64,000 bases of DNA from JAPPHA01 sp965242975 (GCA_965242975.1 CBDETS010000007.1:4092001-4156000), one strand, 5' to 3'; shown: positions 35,680-44,851, counted from the first letter of the stretch. The notes: a model not told the origin generated them from the sequence alone. Made by a program: numbers and translations.

Positions 35680-36507
35680 TTATGTCCCCGGATGCGCCGC
35701 CACATGCGCCGCAGCTTTGGCCTTTGCAAAGCCAGCGCCATCGCGGAAGGCATCGCGCCAGGACAATCCGTCCTCGGTTGGGCCGACAGGCCGGTATTCG
35801 CAGCCGATCCGACCCGCGTAACCGCAGGACCGCATGGCAGGCAACAGGTCGCTATAGTCGATTGCACCGGGAAACGGTTCGGCCCGGTATTCCGCCGCCG
35901 CGATCTGCACGTGGCCAACGTTGCCGGCATGCACGCTGAAATTGGCCATCAGGTCGCCGCTCTCCCGGAGGATGTGATAGCAGTCAAACATGATCTTCAG
36001 ACGGGGATGATCGACGTCTGAGATTACCTTTGCAGCCTGCTCGATGGTGCGCAGAAAATAGCCTGGCAATTGTTCGGCGCAGACCGGTTCGATCAGGATG
36101 GTTCGGTCGGTATGGCCCAACGCGTGTCGCAAGGTCGTCAGGAAGGCCGCATGCGCAGCCTGCCCCAATGTCAGGCCCGCCAGCACATGGACCGCATCGG
36201 CGTCGATATCCTCGGCGATATCTATGGCCTCGTCGACATCCCGTTTCGCCTGGTCGCCCTGGCCGGGAATGGCGGCGCATCCAAAAGTCTCTTCCATGCG
36301 AACATTGATGCCGCCCACCGGCAACGCAGTTTCCGCCAGCACCTCCTTCAGTTCGTGGCGATCAGTTCTGCGAGCTTCGTCGTGAAACTCGACGGCGTCG
36401 AACCCGTGAGCCGCAGCTTGCCGGATCCGGTCCAGGAACGGCAATTCGGTCCACAGATAACCCGTGTTCGCCGAAAACTCGTATCGTTTCGCCTGCACAG
36501 GATTCAC
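35680..36507 (-). CDS. hydroxypyruvate isomerase-like TIM-barrel protein
   Basis: A 275-residue xylose-isomerase-like TIM-barrel protein of the Hyi group. It shows FSANTGYLWTELPFLDRI at the start, GFDAVEFHDE, ILIEPVCAEQLPGYFL (metal-binding Glu), KIMFDCYHILRESGD with Asp and His ligands, and GRIGCEYRPVGPTEDGLSW at the end. Family members interconvert hydroxypyruvate and tartronate semialdehyde or act on similar sugars and acids. The start overlaps the alcohol dehydrogenase stop by four bases. Confidence 0.85.
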   Translation of the reverse strand: MNPVQAKRYEFSANTGYLWTELPFLDRIRQAAAHGFDAVEFHDEARRTDRHELKEVLAETALPVGGINVRMEETFGCAAIPGQGDQAKRDVDEAIDIAEDIDADAVHVLAGLTLGQAAHAAFLTTLRHALGHTDRTILIEPVCAEQLPGYFLRTIEQAAKVISDVDHPRLKIMFDCYHILRESGDLMANFSVHAGNVGHVQIAAAEYRAEPFPGAIDYSDLLPAMRSCGYAGRIGCEYRPVGPTEDGLSWRDAFRDGAGFAKAKAAAHVAAHPGT

Positions 36508-37628
36508 GGGATCAGCACCTCGCGCACCGTCGCGGCATCATTGAGACGGTCCAATGCGGCATTGAGGTCGTCAAAGCCGATCGTCCGAGACAAAAGGCGA
36601 TCCACGGGCAGTTTCCCGTCGAGGAACAGGGCCAGGAATCGCGGAATGTCGCGCTTGGGCACGCAACTGCCCATATAGGAACCTTTCAGCGTACGCTCTT
36701 CGGCGGCGATGCAGAGATGCGACAGGGAAACCTTTGCCTCGGGCCCTGGCATTCCGGCCGTCACGGTGACGCCGCCGCGACGCGTGACCGCAAATGCCGT
36801 GGCAAGGGCCCGAGAAGAGCCCGCCGTCTCCACAGCGACATGGGCGCCACCGCGCGTGGCCTTGCGGACGTGTTCGACGCAGTCAGTGTCCCGGGCATTG
36901 ACGGTCAAATGAGCGCCGAGCTGTTTGGCGAACTCCAGTTTCCCGTCACTGAGATCGATCGCGGTAACATGTCCCGCGCCGGAGGCGACCGCGGCAAGCA
37001 ACGCGCTGAGCCCCACACCGCCGAGACCGACCACGGCAACGCTTTCGCCAGGCATCACGCCGCCCGTATTGACGACCGACCCGACGCCCGTGATGACGCC
37101 GCAGCCGAAAAGTGCTGCGTGTTCGAACGGAATCGACTTGCCGATCTTTACCAGCGCATCCTTCGGGATCACTGCATATTCCGCAAAGCCGGCGATGCCC
37201 GAGTGGTGATGTATGGCTTCGCCGTTCTTGTGCAGTCGGGTCGTGCCATCGCGCAGCACTGCCTCCGCATTTGTGCGGGTCGCAGGCTCACACAAAGCTG
37301 GCCTGCCAACATGGCACATTTCGCAATCGCCACAGCTGGCAACATAGGTCGGCACGACATGGTCGCCGATGTCGAACCCATCCACGCCATCACCGAGCTC
37401 GACGATGGTACCCGCGGCCTCGTGACCGATGACAATCGGCATCGGCTTGCCGCGTTCGCCGGTGATGGCGACCAGATCGGAATGACACAGACCTACGGCC
37501 CTTATCCGGATCAGAACCTCGCCGGATTTCGGCGGGTCAAGCTCGATTTCCTCAATGGACAAAGGCTGGCTGTCGGCAAAGGGCCGGGGCAGGCCGGACT
37601 GCCTCAGAACGGCGGCCTTTATCTTCAT
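36504..37628 (-). CDS. zinc-dependent alcohol dehydrogenase
   Basis: A 374-residue medium-chain Zn alcohol dehydrogenase. The catalytic zinc ligands are in VGLCHSDL and VIGHEAAG; the structural zinc cysteines are in CGDCEMCHVGRPALC. The NAD-binding motif is VVGLGGVGLSALLAA. The layout is that of class III / aryl-alcohol type enzymes. It overlaps the transaminase gene by four bases. It probably oxidises an alcohol intermediate, or reduces an aldehyde, made in this pathway. Confidence 0.92.
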   Translation of the reverse strand: MKIKAAVLRQSGLPRPFADSQPLSIEEIELDPPKSGEVLIRIRAVGLCHSDLVAITGERGKPMPIVIGHEAAGTIVELGDGVDGFDIGDHVVPTYVASCGDCEMCHVGRPALCEPATRTNAEAVLRDGTTRLHKNGEAIHHHSGIAGFAEYAVIPKDALVKIGKSIPFEHAALFGCGVITGVGSVVNTGGVMPGESVAVVGLGGVGLSALLAAVASGAGHVTAIDLSDGKLEFAKQLGAHLTVNARDTDCVEHVRKATRGGAHVAVETAGSSRALATAFAVTRRGGVTVTAGMPGPEAKVSLSHLCIAAEERTLKGSYMGSCVPKRDIPRFLALFLDGKLPVDRLLSRTIGFDDLNAALDRLNDAATVREVLIP

Positions 37629-38959
37629 TTTTGCCCTCCGGATCGCGACCTCGGCACCTGAAGGCCGGGTGCTTGGGCAACCGCTTCCTCTAGTGCGGCC
37701 TCGAGAATGTCCAACCCCTCGTCGACTACCTCCGAAGGGGCCGACAATGGCACCAGCAGGCGGACCACGTTACGGGCCGGCCCGGCCGAAACGAGTATCA
37801 GACCCTTCTTCAAGGCGATTGCCACCACCCGGGCGGTCAGGTCGCCGTCGGCTTCACGGCTGTCACGGCACTTGACCAGTTCAATTGCGTTCATGCAGCC
37901 CAGCGCCCTGACATCGCCGATACAATCGAGCGAATTGCGCCGCGCCATCTTGTGCAGCCGCGCATCGATGGCCTTGCCCATCTCCAGTCCACGCTGCAGA
38001 AGGTTGTCCGCCTCGATGACATCCAACACTGCGAGCGCAGCCGCACAGGCCAGCGGATTGCCTCCGAAGGTCCCGCCCAGACCGCCGGGAGGCACCGCAT
38101 CCACGATGTCAGCCTTGCCGACGATGCCGGAAATCGGCAGCCCGCCCCCGATGCTCTTGCCGACGCAAGTCAGATCGACGTCGATGCCGAAATGCTCCAT
38201 CGCGAACATCTTGCCGGTCCGGCCCATTGCGGTCTGTATCTCGTCCGCGACGAGAACGATGCCGTGCTCGTCGCAAAGCTCGCGCAGATAGTCCACGAAT
38301 TCCGCAGTCGCGATGTTATAGCCGCCTTCGCCCTGGACCGGTTCAAAGAACACTGCCGCGATCTGGTCGGGTGGACAATCGCTGCGAAACAGAGTGTCCA
38401 TGGCGCGTTTGGTGTCGTCCAGGCTGGCACCATGGAATTCGTCGGGAAATGGAAGTCGGTAGATCTCGGACGGGAACGGCCGGAAACCGACCTTGAACGG
38501 GACCATTCGCGCGCTCAGCGCCATTCCCATGTAGGATCGGCCATGATATCCATTGGCAAAGGTGATCAGCGCCGGGCGTCCTGTGTAATAACGGGCAATC
38601 TTGACGGCATTCTCCACCGCCTCGCCTCCAGCCGAAAAAAACAGTGATTTCTTGGCAAAGTCGCCAGGCAACAGCGCGTTCATGCGCTCTGCCAGCGCAA
38701 TGTAGCTTTCATAGGGTGTAACCTGAAAGCATGTATGGGTCAGGCGGTCGAGCTGGTCCTTGATCGCTTCCACGACCCGTTCGTCGCGGTGGCCGACATT
38801 CTGGCAGCCGATTCCGCCGCAGAAATCGATATAGCGCTTGCCCTCGACATCCCAGACCTCGGCGTTTTCGGCCCTGTCTGCGATAAAGGTCGACGAGTAG
38901 GCGATCGCCCTTGCAACCGCGCCGTCCCGGCGCGCTTCGAATTCCTGGTTGGTCGTCAT
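37625..38959 (-). CDS. class III aminotransferase, GabT-like
   Basis: A 444-residue PLP enzyme of the 4-aminobutyrate transaminase group: CGGIGCQNVGHRDERVVEA, FFSAGGEAVENAVKIAR, VADEIQTAMGRTGKMFA (Asp contacting PLP) and VGKSIGGGLPISG (catalytic Lys). The frame is open 18 codons upstream, but the ATG at 38959 fits the family. It lies between the binding-protein gene and the alcohol dehydrogenase, which suggests the imported molecule has a primary amine removed to give an aldehyde. Exact substrate unknown. Confidence 0.9.
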   Translation of the reverse strand: MTTNQEFEARRDGAVARAIAYSSTFIADRAENAEVWDVEGKRYIDFCGGIGCQNVGHRDERVVEAIKDQLDRLTHTCFQVTPYESYIALAERMNALLPGDFAKKSLFFSAGGEAVENAVKIARYYTGRPALITFANGYHGRSYMGMALSARMVPFKVGFRPFPSEIYRLPFPDEFHGASLDDTKRAMDTLFRSDCPPDQIAAVFFEPVQGEGGYNIATAEFVDYLRELCDEHGIVLVADEIQTAMGRTGKMFAMEHFGIDVDLTCVGKSIGGGLPISGIVGKADIVDAVPPGGLGGTFGGNPLACAAALAVLDVIEADNLLQRGLEMGKAIDARLHKMARRNSLDCIGDVRALGCMNAIELVKCRDSREADGDLTARVVAIALKKGLILVSAGPARNVVRLLVPLSAPSEVVDEGLDILEAALEEAVAQAPGLQVPRSRSGGQK

Positions 38960-39046
38960 GTCCCGGCTCACGCTGGATCGCTGGATGAGTTCGGCCTGAC
39001 CGGGATAAAGCATTGCCCCGGTCAGAACCTTGGCGTTGTGCAGATC

Positions 39047-40294
39047 TTAGTTTGGTAGCAGGTCGTTGACCTCTTCCACCAACTCTTCCTGCAAGGCCTT
39101 CATATCGTCGGAATCGCCGGTAACAATGGATTCCAGCCCGTCATAGATGACCTGTGTGATCGCCAAACCGTTGTCGCCGGGATAAGCGATCCAGTCGCGC
39201 AGCAGGCCAGCCTGACGAACGGCGGTATGCTTGTTGGGATTCTGTGCATAGAAGTCGGCCAGAAGATCGTTCGCAGCCTTGTTCGGAGGCATGTAACCGG
39301 TCGTCTCTGCCACCATGGCTGCGCCGACGCCCGAAGTTGCGAATTTGATGAATTTCCATGCGGCGTCGATTTCCTCGGGGTCTTCCGAGGTGGACACGAA
39401 CATTACCGAATTGCCGCCTGCCGGCAGGCCCATGGGTGGCTGACCCATACCCGGGAACTCGCCGGTCCTGACCTCGAAATCGCCCTTTGAACGTTCGATC
39501 GCGCCGACGGCCGAGGTCGACCAGAAATGCATGGCGACCTCACCGGCGGCAAACGGCTTGCCTGCATCGCCGACCGACAGGTTCAGCATGTTGCACTCGC
39601 GGAAGATCTTGCGCATCGTCTCCAGCGCGGCCAGCCCGGCCTCGCCATCGAAGTTGACCTTGCCGTCTTTCAGAATCGGCTCGCCCTGGCTCCACATCAG
39701 CGCCTGGAAGAACCAGTTGCCTGTGATGTTCCAGCCCCAGAAGATCGGGTTCTTGAACCCGACTTCGTGAAGAGTCTTGCAATTGCTGATGACCTCGTCC
39801 CAGGTTGTGGGCAGCTCGGTGATGCCAGCCTTGCCCAACGCATCCATGTTGTAGTAGCCGACCGGAAGCGACACCGAAAACGGCAGCCCGTAGACCTCGC
39901 CGTCAAATGTGCCGAGATCCAGCATCGCCTTGTGATAGCCGTCCTTGGCGAAGTCGGATTCATTCGCAATGAATGGCTCCATTGACTTTGCGATGCCCTT
40001 CGCCACCATCAACGCCTGCCGGTTCAGCCCCTGAAACGTGACATCGGGCAAATCGCCGGCAACGGCCTCGCGCAGGATTGTGTTGGTCGCGTCTTCGTAA
40101 TTTTCATAGGTGGCGCGAAACTTTACCTCGATATCCGGGTGTGCCTTTTTGAATTCGGGCATCATCCGCTCGAACGTCACGTCAAACAGTGCCGAGTAGG
40201 GATAGCCAACTTCGATTTCGACGGCGTTCGTTGCGGTTCCCGCGACAGCAACGCCTACCGCCGTGATTGCCGCAAAGGTTTGGTTTCTTTTCAT
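39047..40294 (-). CDS. CUT1-type ABC substrate-binding protein
   Basis: A 415-residue binding protein of the family-1 (sugar / glycerol-3-phosphate, UgpB-like) group, with a Sec signal peptide (MKRNQTFAAITAVGVAVAG). The mature part begins with VEIEVGYPYSALFD and has typical LPFSVSLPVGYYNMD and GMGQPPMGLPAGGNSV. The ATG at 40294 has GAGGAG before it; longer readings upstream lack this. With two permeases and an ATPase it forms a complete importer. Confidence 0.9.
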   Translation of the reverse strand: MKRNQTFAAITAVGVAVAGTATNAVEIEVGYPYSALFDVTFERMMPEFKKAHPDIEVKFRATYENYEDATNTILREAVAGDLPDVTFQGLNRQALMVAKGIAKSMEPFIANESDFAKDGYHKAMLDLGTFDGEVYGLPFSVSLPVGYYNMDALGKAGITELPTTWDEVISNCKTLHEVGFKNPIFWGWNITGNWFFQALMWSQGEPILKDGKVNFDGEAGLAALETMRKIFRECNMLNLSVGDAGKPFAAGEVAMHFWSTSAVGAIERSKGDFEVRTGEFPGMGQPPMGLPAGGNSVMFVSTSEDPEEIDAAWKFIKFATSGVGAAMVAETTGYMPPNKAANDLLADFYAQNPNKHTAVRQAGLLRDWIAYPGDNGLAITQVIYDGLESIVTGDSDDMKALQEELVEEVNDLLPN

Positions 40295-40399
40295 TTTCAC
40301 TTTCTCCTCTTGTCGGTTTCGGAACCCAGCGTTTCCAATTCTTGGGCTCCTTTTGCATCCGGCATTTGTCAATCGTCGCCGGAATCTCTTTGGTTGGAT

Positions 40400-41296
40400 C
40401 TATTTCATGCCGGTCATCGTGATGCCTTCGATGAACCGCCGTTGCGCCAGCAGGAATATGATGACCAGCGGCAGGACGATGACTGTCGTCGCGGCCATCA
40501 TCGGACCGTATTCGTTGCCGTCGAGGTCGGATTTGAACATCCGCAGGCCCAAGGGCGGGGTCATCAGGTCGCGATTCCCGGTGATGACGACACGCGGCCA
40601 GTAGTAGTCGTTCCAGTGAGCAACGACCGAAAATATGCCAAAGGCCAGAAGTGCGGGTATCGCGGTGGGCAGCATGACGCGCCAGACGATGGCAAATTCG
40701 CTCATCCCGTCCATGCGGGCGGCGTCGATCAGGTCATCGGGCACCGTCATGAAGAACTGGCGCATCAGGAAAATCCCGAAGACTGATATCGTCCAAGGTA
40801 TGATTAGCGCCGCATAGGTGTTGGTCAGCCCCACCTTGGCCAACATGATGTACAAGGGCAGTGCGATGGCGTGAACCGGAATCAGCAGGCAGAAGATCAC
40901 CAGACCGAATACGACGTCCCTTCCCCAGAACTTCAGTTTGGACAGCGCATAGGCACATGGGAGCGCGACCAGAACCTGAATGACGAAAATCGACACCGTC
41001 ACGAAGACCCCGTTCAACATGTACCGCACCAGAGGCGCTTCGCTGAAGGCGGCCGTGTAATTGTAGACGATGGGCCGCATATCGCATTCTTCGGCCGGCT
41101 TGCCCGCCTTGATGCACCGGCGGTCGGTCATGATTTCCTGGCTGCCGACAAATCCTCCGGTGTTGGATTCGATCTCGGCCGGGGACTTCAGTGAATAGGA
41201 CAGCATCAAATAGAACGGCAGCAACACGACAATCGCGCCGGCCAGCAGCACGCTGTGCTTGAGGAACTCTCCCAGCCAGTTCGTGCGCGCCATCAT
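40400..41296 (-). CDS. CUT1 ABC permease, UgpE/MalG-like
   Basis: A 298-residue inner-membrane permease with six predicted spans. The ATPase-contact EAA loop is DAARMDGMSEFAIVWRVMLPTAIPAL. A periplasmic insert of about 45 residues after the first span contains cysteines (RRCIKAGKPAEECD). Starts four bases inside the neighbouring permease gene. Confidence 0.92.
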   Translation of the reverse strand: MMARTNWLGEFLKHSVLLAGAIVVLLPFYLMLSYSLKSPAEIESNTGGFVGSQEIMTDRRCIKAGKPAEECDMRPIVYNYTAAFSEAPLVRYMLNGVFVTVSIFVIQVLVALPCAYALSKLKFWGRDVVFGLVIFCLLIPVHAIALPLYIMLAKVGLTNTYAALIIPWTISVFGIFLMRQFFMTVPDDLIDAARMDGMSEFAIVWRVMLPTAIPALLAFGIFSVVAHWNDYYWPRVVITGNRDLMTPPLGLRMFKSDLDGNEYGPMMAATTVIVLPLVIIFLLAQRRFIEGITMTGMK

Positions 41297-42246
41297 GAGT
41301 AGTGTACCCTTCTGTTGACGAAATAGACCTGGATCAGGGTCAGGATCAGGACGAAGCCCAGAAAAACGATGGTGATGGCCGAACCGATGCCAAGCAGGTT
41401 CTGTTTCACGCCCTTTTCGAACATCGCGTAGACCATCACATAGGTGGATTTCGACGGGCCGCCGCGGGTCAGTGCCTCGACGGTATCAAAGACCTGGAAC
41501 GAGCGGATCGACGAAATGGTGACGACAAAGACGTTGGTGGGCCCCAGCATCGGCCAGGTCACCAAACGGAAGCGCTCCCAAGCGCTGTCGGCCCCGTCCA
41601 TATGGGCGGCCTGATAGAGTTCTCTGGGCACCGATGTCAGCCCGGCCAGGTAGAGCACCATGTTGAACCCGAAGCCCTGCCAGATTCCGATGAAGGCGAT
41701 CGTGCCCAGCGCATAGTCCTTGTCGCCCAGCCACAGCGGGAAGTCCTCGGCGCAGGCGTGGCCGAACCAGCTCTGCAACGGATCACCGCCCAGCCAGGAT
41801 CCTGAAAGCAACGCGTGCAGCCAACCGACGTCGCAGCCCGAGCGCAGGATGTCGTTTACGACGCCGACGATCGGATGCAGGGCGAATTCCCACACGATCG
41901 CCATCGCAAGCAAGGTCGCCATGACAGGCAGAAAGAAGACGGCCTTGTAAAGCTCGCCGCCGATGCGAAGGCTGGAAATCAGCAACGCAGCGCCCAGGCC
42001 AAGCGCCACTGATATCGGCACGACCAGCAGGACATAGGTCAGTGAAGCCGTGAACATCTTCTTGTAGGTTGAACGGCTTACGAGCCTGTCATAGTTTTCG
42101 AAACCGATCCAGTTGAAGCTCGGATTCCCCAGATTGTAGTCGGTGAGTGACAATAACGCGGCGACGAAGACCGGAAAGATCAGAAGCCCCGCCATCAATA
42201 TGACGGCCGGACCGATGAACCAAAGATGAACCCGCGAGCGCCCCAT
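41293..42246 (-). CDS. CUT1 ABC permease, UgpA/MalF-like
   Basis: A 317-residue permease with an EAA loop at YQAAHMDGADSAWERFRLVTWPML. Between spans there is a periplasmic loop with Cys (RSGCDVGWLHALL, GHACAEDF) not typical of sugar permeases. It is followed by the coupled second permease and preceded by the ATPase gene with a one-base overlap. Confidence 0.92.
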   Translation of the reverse strand: MGRSRVHLWFIGPAVILMAGLLIFPVFVAALLSLTDYNLGNPSFNWIGFENYDRLVSRSTYKKMFTASLTYVLLVVPISVALGLGAALLISSLRIGGELYKAVFFLPVMATLLAMAIVWEFALHPIVGVVNDILRSGCDVGWLHALLSGSWLGGDPLQSWFGHACAEDFPLWLGDKDYALGTIAFIGIWQGFGFNMVLYLAGLTSVPRELYQAAHMDGADSAWERFRLVTWPMLGPTNVFVVTISSIRSFQVFDTVEALTRGGPSKSTYVMVYAMFEKGVKQNLLGIGSAITIVFLGFVLILTLIQVYFVNRRVHYS

Positions 42247-43403
42247 CAGCTTGTCATTTGCATCAGCTGCGGTTCCGCCAGTACCACCCGTTTGCCGTCG
42301 GCACCGAACACACGCGCCTTGCCGACTTCGCCGGTGAACCAGATGTCTTCACCGACACCTGCAAAATCGGCCTCGTGGGGCTTGGCTCGAATCACGGCCT
42401 TGCCCTCGATGCCCTCGACTGCCAGGTGCAGGAAGACATCCGAGCCCAGGTTCTCCTTGTAGGTCAGGCGCCCCGAAAAGCAGGCACCGGTATCTTCGGC
42501 TTGAATGTGCAGATGTTCGGGGCGGAACCCGACCGACAAGGGCCCTTCAGAGGGCTCCTCCAGCGCTTCCATCACGGCCACCCCCAGGGCGGTGATCCGC
42601 CCGGCGCTGTCGCCCTGCCCGGGCAGGATATTCATTTTCGGGCTTCCGATGAATTCGGCCACGCGGATGTCTCGCGGGTCCTCATAGACTTCATCGGGCG
42701 GGCCGAGCTGCAAAATGTCGCCGTCCATCATCACCGCCATGCGGTCTGACATCGTCAACGCTTCAGCCTGGTCGTGGGTGACATAGACGAACGTGGCCCC
42801 GAGCTGGCGGTGCAGCTCGGACAATTCGGCGCGCATGTGAACCCGCAGGGCCGCATCGAGATTGGACAACGGTTCGTCCATCAAGAAGGCGGCCGGATTC
42901 CTGACCATGGCCCGGCCCAGGGCCACGCGCTGCCTTTGCCCGCCGGAAAGCTGGCCGGGCTTGCGGTGCAAGAGCGGCTCGATCCTCAGGGTCTCGGCCG
43001 CCCTTCGCACGTCGTCTTCTATCTTGGACATCTTCGCGTGGCGCCCCGGTGCGAGGTACCCCAAAAGCGGAATTCTCTGCAAAAAATTCATGTCCCGCAG
43101 CTGCAGCGGGGTCACGAGGTTCTGCCGCACCGTCAAATGCGGATACAACGCGTAAGACTGAAACACCATCGCAAGATCGCGGCGGCTGGGACGCACCTCG
43201 TTGACAACTCTGCCGTCGATTTCAACGTCGCCTGTCGTCTGGGTCTCAAGCCCGGCTATGATCCGCAGCGTGGTCGATTTTCCGCACCCCGAAGGGCCGA
43301 CGAGCGTCAAGTATTCGCCATCGGCAATGTCCAGATCTATACCGTTCAGAACTCTGAGGGTTCCATATGTCTTGGTTACTTGGCGAAGCACGATACCAGC
43401 CAA
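42246..43403 (-). CDS. CUT1 ABC ATPase, UgpC/MsmK-like
   Basis: A 385-residue ATPase with Walker A GPSGCGKST, Q-loop MVFQSYALYPHLT, signature LSGGQRQRVALGRAM, Walker B FLMDEPLSNLDA and switch histidine VTHDQAEAL. A C-terminal TOBE/OB domain follows (VGFRPEHLHI). I place the start at a TTG at 43403 because GGGGAGG lies seven bases upstream and the protein then begins at the family's usual residue. Upstream in-frame codons lack support. First gene of the nine-kilobase catabolic operon ending at 34354. Confidence 0.9.
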   Translation of the reverse strand: MAGIVLRQVTKTYGTLRVLNGIDLDIADGEYLTLVGPSGCGKSTTLRIIAGLETQTTGDVEIDGRVVNEVRPSRRDLAMVFQSYALYPHLTVRQNLVTPLQLRDMNFLQRIPLLGYLAPGRHAKMSKIEDDVRRAAETLRIEPLLHRKPGQLSGGQRQRVALGRAMVRNPAAFLMDEPLSNLDAALRVHMRAELSELHRQLGATFVYVTHDQAEALTMSDRMAVMMDGDILQLGPPDEVYEDPRDIRVAEFIGSPKMNILPGQGDSAGRITALGVAVMEALEEPSEGPLSVGFRPEHLHIQAEDTGACFSGRLTYKENLGSDVFLHLAVEGIEGKAVIRAKPHEADFAGVGEDIWFTGEVGKARVFGADGKRVVLAEPQLMQMTS

Positions 43404-43535
43404 GGTTATTCCTCCCCGATGGGATTTTTTTTGGGGCAGGCCGGACATTCCTTTGCTGCCGCTCGTCAGGCACGACCCATGTTCCTTGAGCCATATCTTG
43501 CGGCCAGCCATCATCATTTGTAAAATACTAATTTG

Positions 43536-43550
43536 TGAGCTTTAATCTCA
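43536..43550. promoter_or_regulatory. candidate LysR operator, divergent promoter region
   Basis: TGAG-CTTTAAT-CTCA, an inverted repeat in the AT-rich region between the ABC ATPase gene and the divergent LysR gene, 13 bases before the LysR start. Shape and place fit LysR-type autoregulation. Confidence 0.45.
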
Positions 43551-43562
43551 GGATTTCTTATA

Positions 43563-44507
43563 ATGACCCCGTTCCGACAGCTGACTTATGTGGTCGCCGT
43601 GGCAGACCACGGCAGCATTCAGGCTGCCGCGAAGCACCTGGCCATATCCCAGCCGGCGATCAGCGCGGCGATCCAGAAGGTCGAAAACGAATACCAGTTG
43701 AAGCTCTTCATCCGCGAACGCCCGCACCGGCTGGTCGTCTCTCCGGTCGGGCAACGCTTTATCGCACAGGCACGGCGGTTTCTCGAGTCCGCGCAGGAGT
43801 TCGACAGCGATGCCCGCAACCTCAGGCATTCGCCGCGTGGCGTGATTCAGGTTGGCTGCTTCATGCCGACGGCTGCCTTCATCATTCCTATTATCCTCAA
43901 AGGGTTACGCGATCGCCGCTTGGATATCTCGGTGCAGGTGCACGAGGCGGATCTGGATGAATTGAACACCTTGCTTAGGCAGGGAACCATCGACGTCGCG
44001 CTAACCTACAACATGGCGCCCAGCCCGGCGATCGAGTTCGAACCCCTCATCGAGTCATCGCCCTATGTTCTGATATCGAAGGACGATCCGTTGGCCAGGC
44101 AGGACAGCATCTCGCTCAAACAACTGGTTGAACGCGACATGGTCTCGCTGAACCTGCCAGTTACCCAGCATTTTTTTCTGTCACTTTTCTCACAGGTGAA
44201 TCTGCGCCCCAAAGTCAAGCATCAGACCAAGTCCTACGAGCTTGTGCGTAGCCTCGTCGGCGCCGGTGAGGGGTATGCGATCCTGATCATGCGCCCTGTC
44301 AACGAGCGCGCCTATGACGGAAATGAATTGGCCTATGTTCCGCTGTGCGGTGACATTCCGAAATCGCACTATGGGCTCGCCTTTACCAATCGATCGGTTC
44401 CAACACGGCTGGTAGAGATATTTTCCGACGTCTGCCGCGAGCTTCTGATCAAGGAAAGGAAGGCTGAAAAATACTATGTCAGTTCGGCCAAGGGAAACCC
44501 CGGTTGA
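43563..44507 (+). CDS. LysR-family regulator of the URO-D/ABC operon
   Basis: A 314-residue LysR regulator. The helix-turn-helix is YVVAVADHGSIQAAAKHLAIS followed by AISAAIQKVENEYQLKLFIRE, and the effector domain contains VGCFMPTAAFIIPIIL and DVALTYNMAPS, resembling the CbbR/OxyR-like fold. Divergent to the ABC/catabolic operon, so it most likely senses its substrate or an intermediate. Last clear gene before the right boundary of the island. Confidence 0.92.
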   Translation: MTPFRQLTYVVAVADHGSIQAAAKHLAISQPAISAAIQKVENEYQLKLFIRERPHRLVVSPVGQRFIAQARRFLESAQEFDSDARNLRHSPRGVIQVGCFMPTAAFIIPIILKGLRDRRLDISVQVHEADLDELNTLLRQGTIDVALTYNMAPSPAIEFEPLIESSPYVLISKDDPLARQDSISLKQLVERDMVSLNLPVTQHFFLSLFSQVNLRPKVKHQTKSYELVRSLVGAGEGYAILIMRPVNERAYDGNELAYVPLCGDIPKSHYGLAFTNRSVPTRLVEIFSDVCRELLIKERKAEKYYVSSAKGNPG

Positions 44508-44513
44508 AAGGTA

Positions 44514-44844
44514 TTACTGTTGCGACACCAGGCTGCGCTCGCGGAGGGGAATGCCGTCCATCCTCCGCCTGATGTCGCGGGACTTGACCTGGCCGCGGCT
44601 GGAGGCGACGTGTTCGTCGAGGATCTCGTCAATCTCGCGGCTGGCCGGTCTGTTTGGGGGCAAGGCGCCGGGACAGATGATCCGGCGGCGCGTGATGCGC
44701 ACGGCGCGCACGATGGACATTCCGTCGGAATCCTCTCTGGCCTTGTTGGCAGCCACGTGAACCAGGTGACGCACGGCGTCGTGAGCAAGAGAACGCCTGC
44801 CTCCCGGTATGCGAGATCGGTCGTCAGCACCCCATGGCGTCCCA
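44514..44844 (-). other. unidentified reading frame at the right end of the island
   Basis: A minus-strand frame is open across this stretch up to and past the boundary, ending ERSLVSQQ at 44514. Its initiation codon would lie in the sulfatase-like gene, so it looks like a truncated 3' end brought in with the island or a chance frame. Its composition (IVRAVRITRRRII, REIDEILDEHVAS) looks protein-like, but I do not recognise it. Confidence 0.3.
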
Positions 44845-44851
44845 TTGGATA
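44845..44851 (+). repeat. 7-bp direct repeat, right boundary of island
   Basis: TTGGATA, identical to 26619-26625. Here it continues directly into ACACCGACAC, which encodes the residues missing from the left half of the interrupted gene. Confidence 0.7.

Larger units (their letters stand above)
26626..44844. mobile_element. inserted catabolic island (~18.2 kb) interrupting a sulfatase-like gene
   Basis: Removing these bases and one TTGGATA copy joins FEPLLFG to GYTDTG, restoring an uninterrupted family motif (LIGYTTT-like in characterised phosphonate monoester hydrolases). The block holds an eamA remnant with an inserted IS, phnY2-phnA2-phnW2 with a LysR gene, and a second catabolic/ABC operon with another LysR gene. 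The outermost bases may form an imperfect inverted repeat (GGGACtaCAT against GGGACgcCAT). I found no integrase or transposase for the whole block, so the mechanism is open. Gene content resembles Rhodobacterales-type clusters, which suggests transfer. Confidence 0.75.

Noticed and set aside
34426..36021. 531-codon plus-strand open frame
   Set aside because: It is antisense to the URO-D and Hyi-like genes, which have family motifs; the open frame is a by-product of high GC.
37625..38959. GabT-like gene of the island as a second PbfA
   Set aside because: It lacks the FHGN...VGYGHP and cysteine-rich loop pattern of the 16456 protein and instead has standard GabT motifs.
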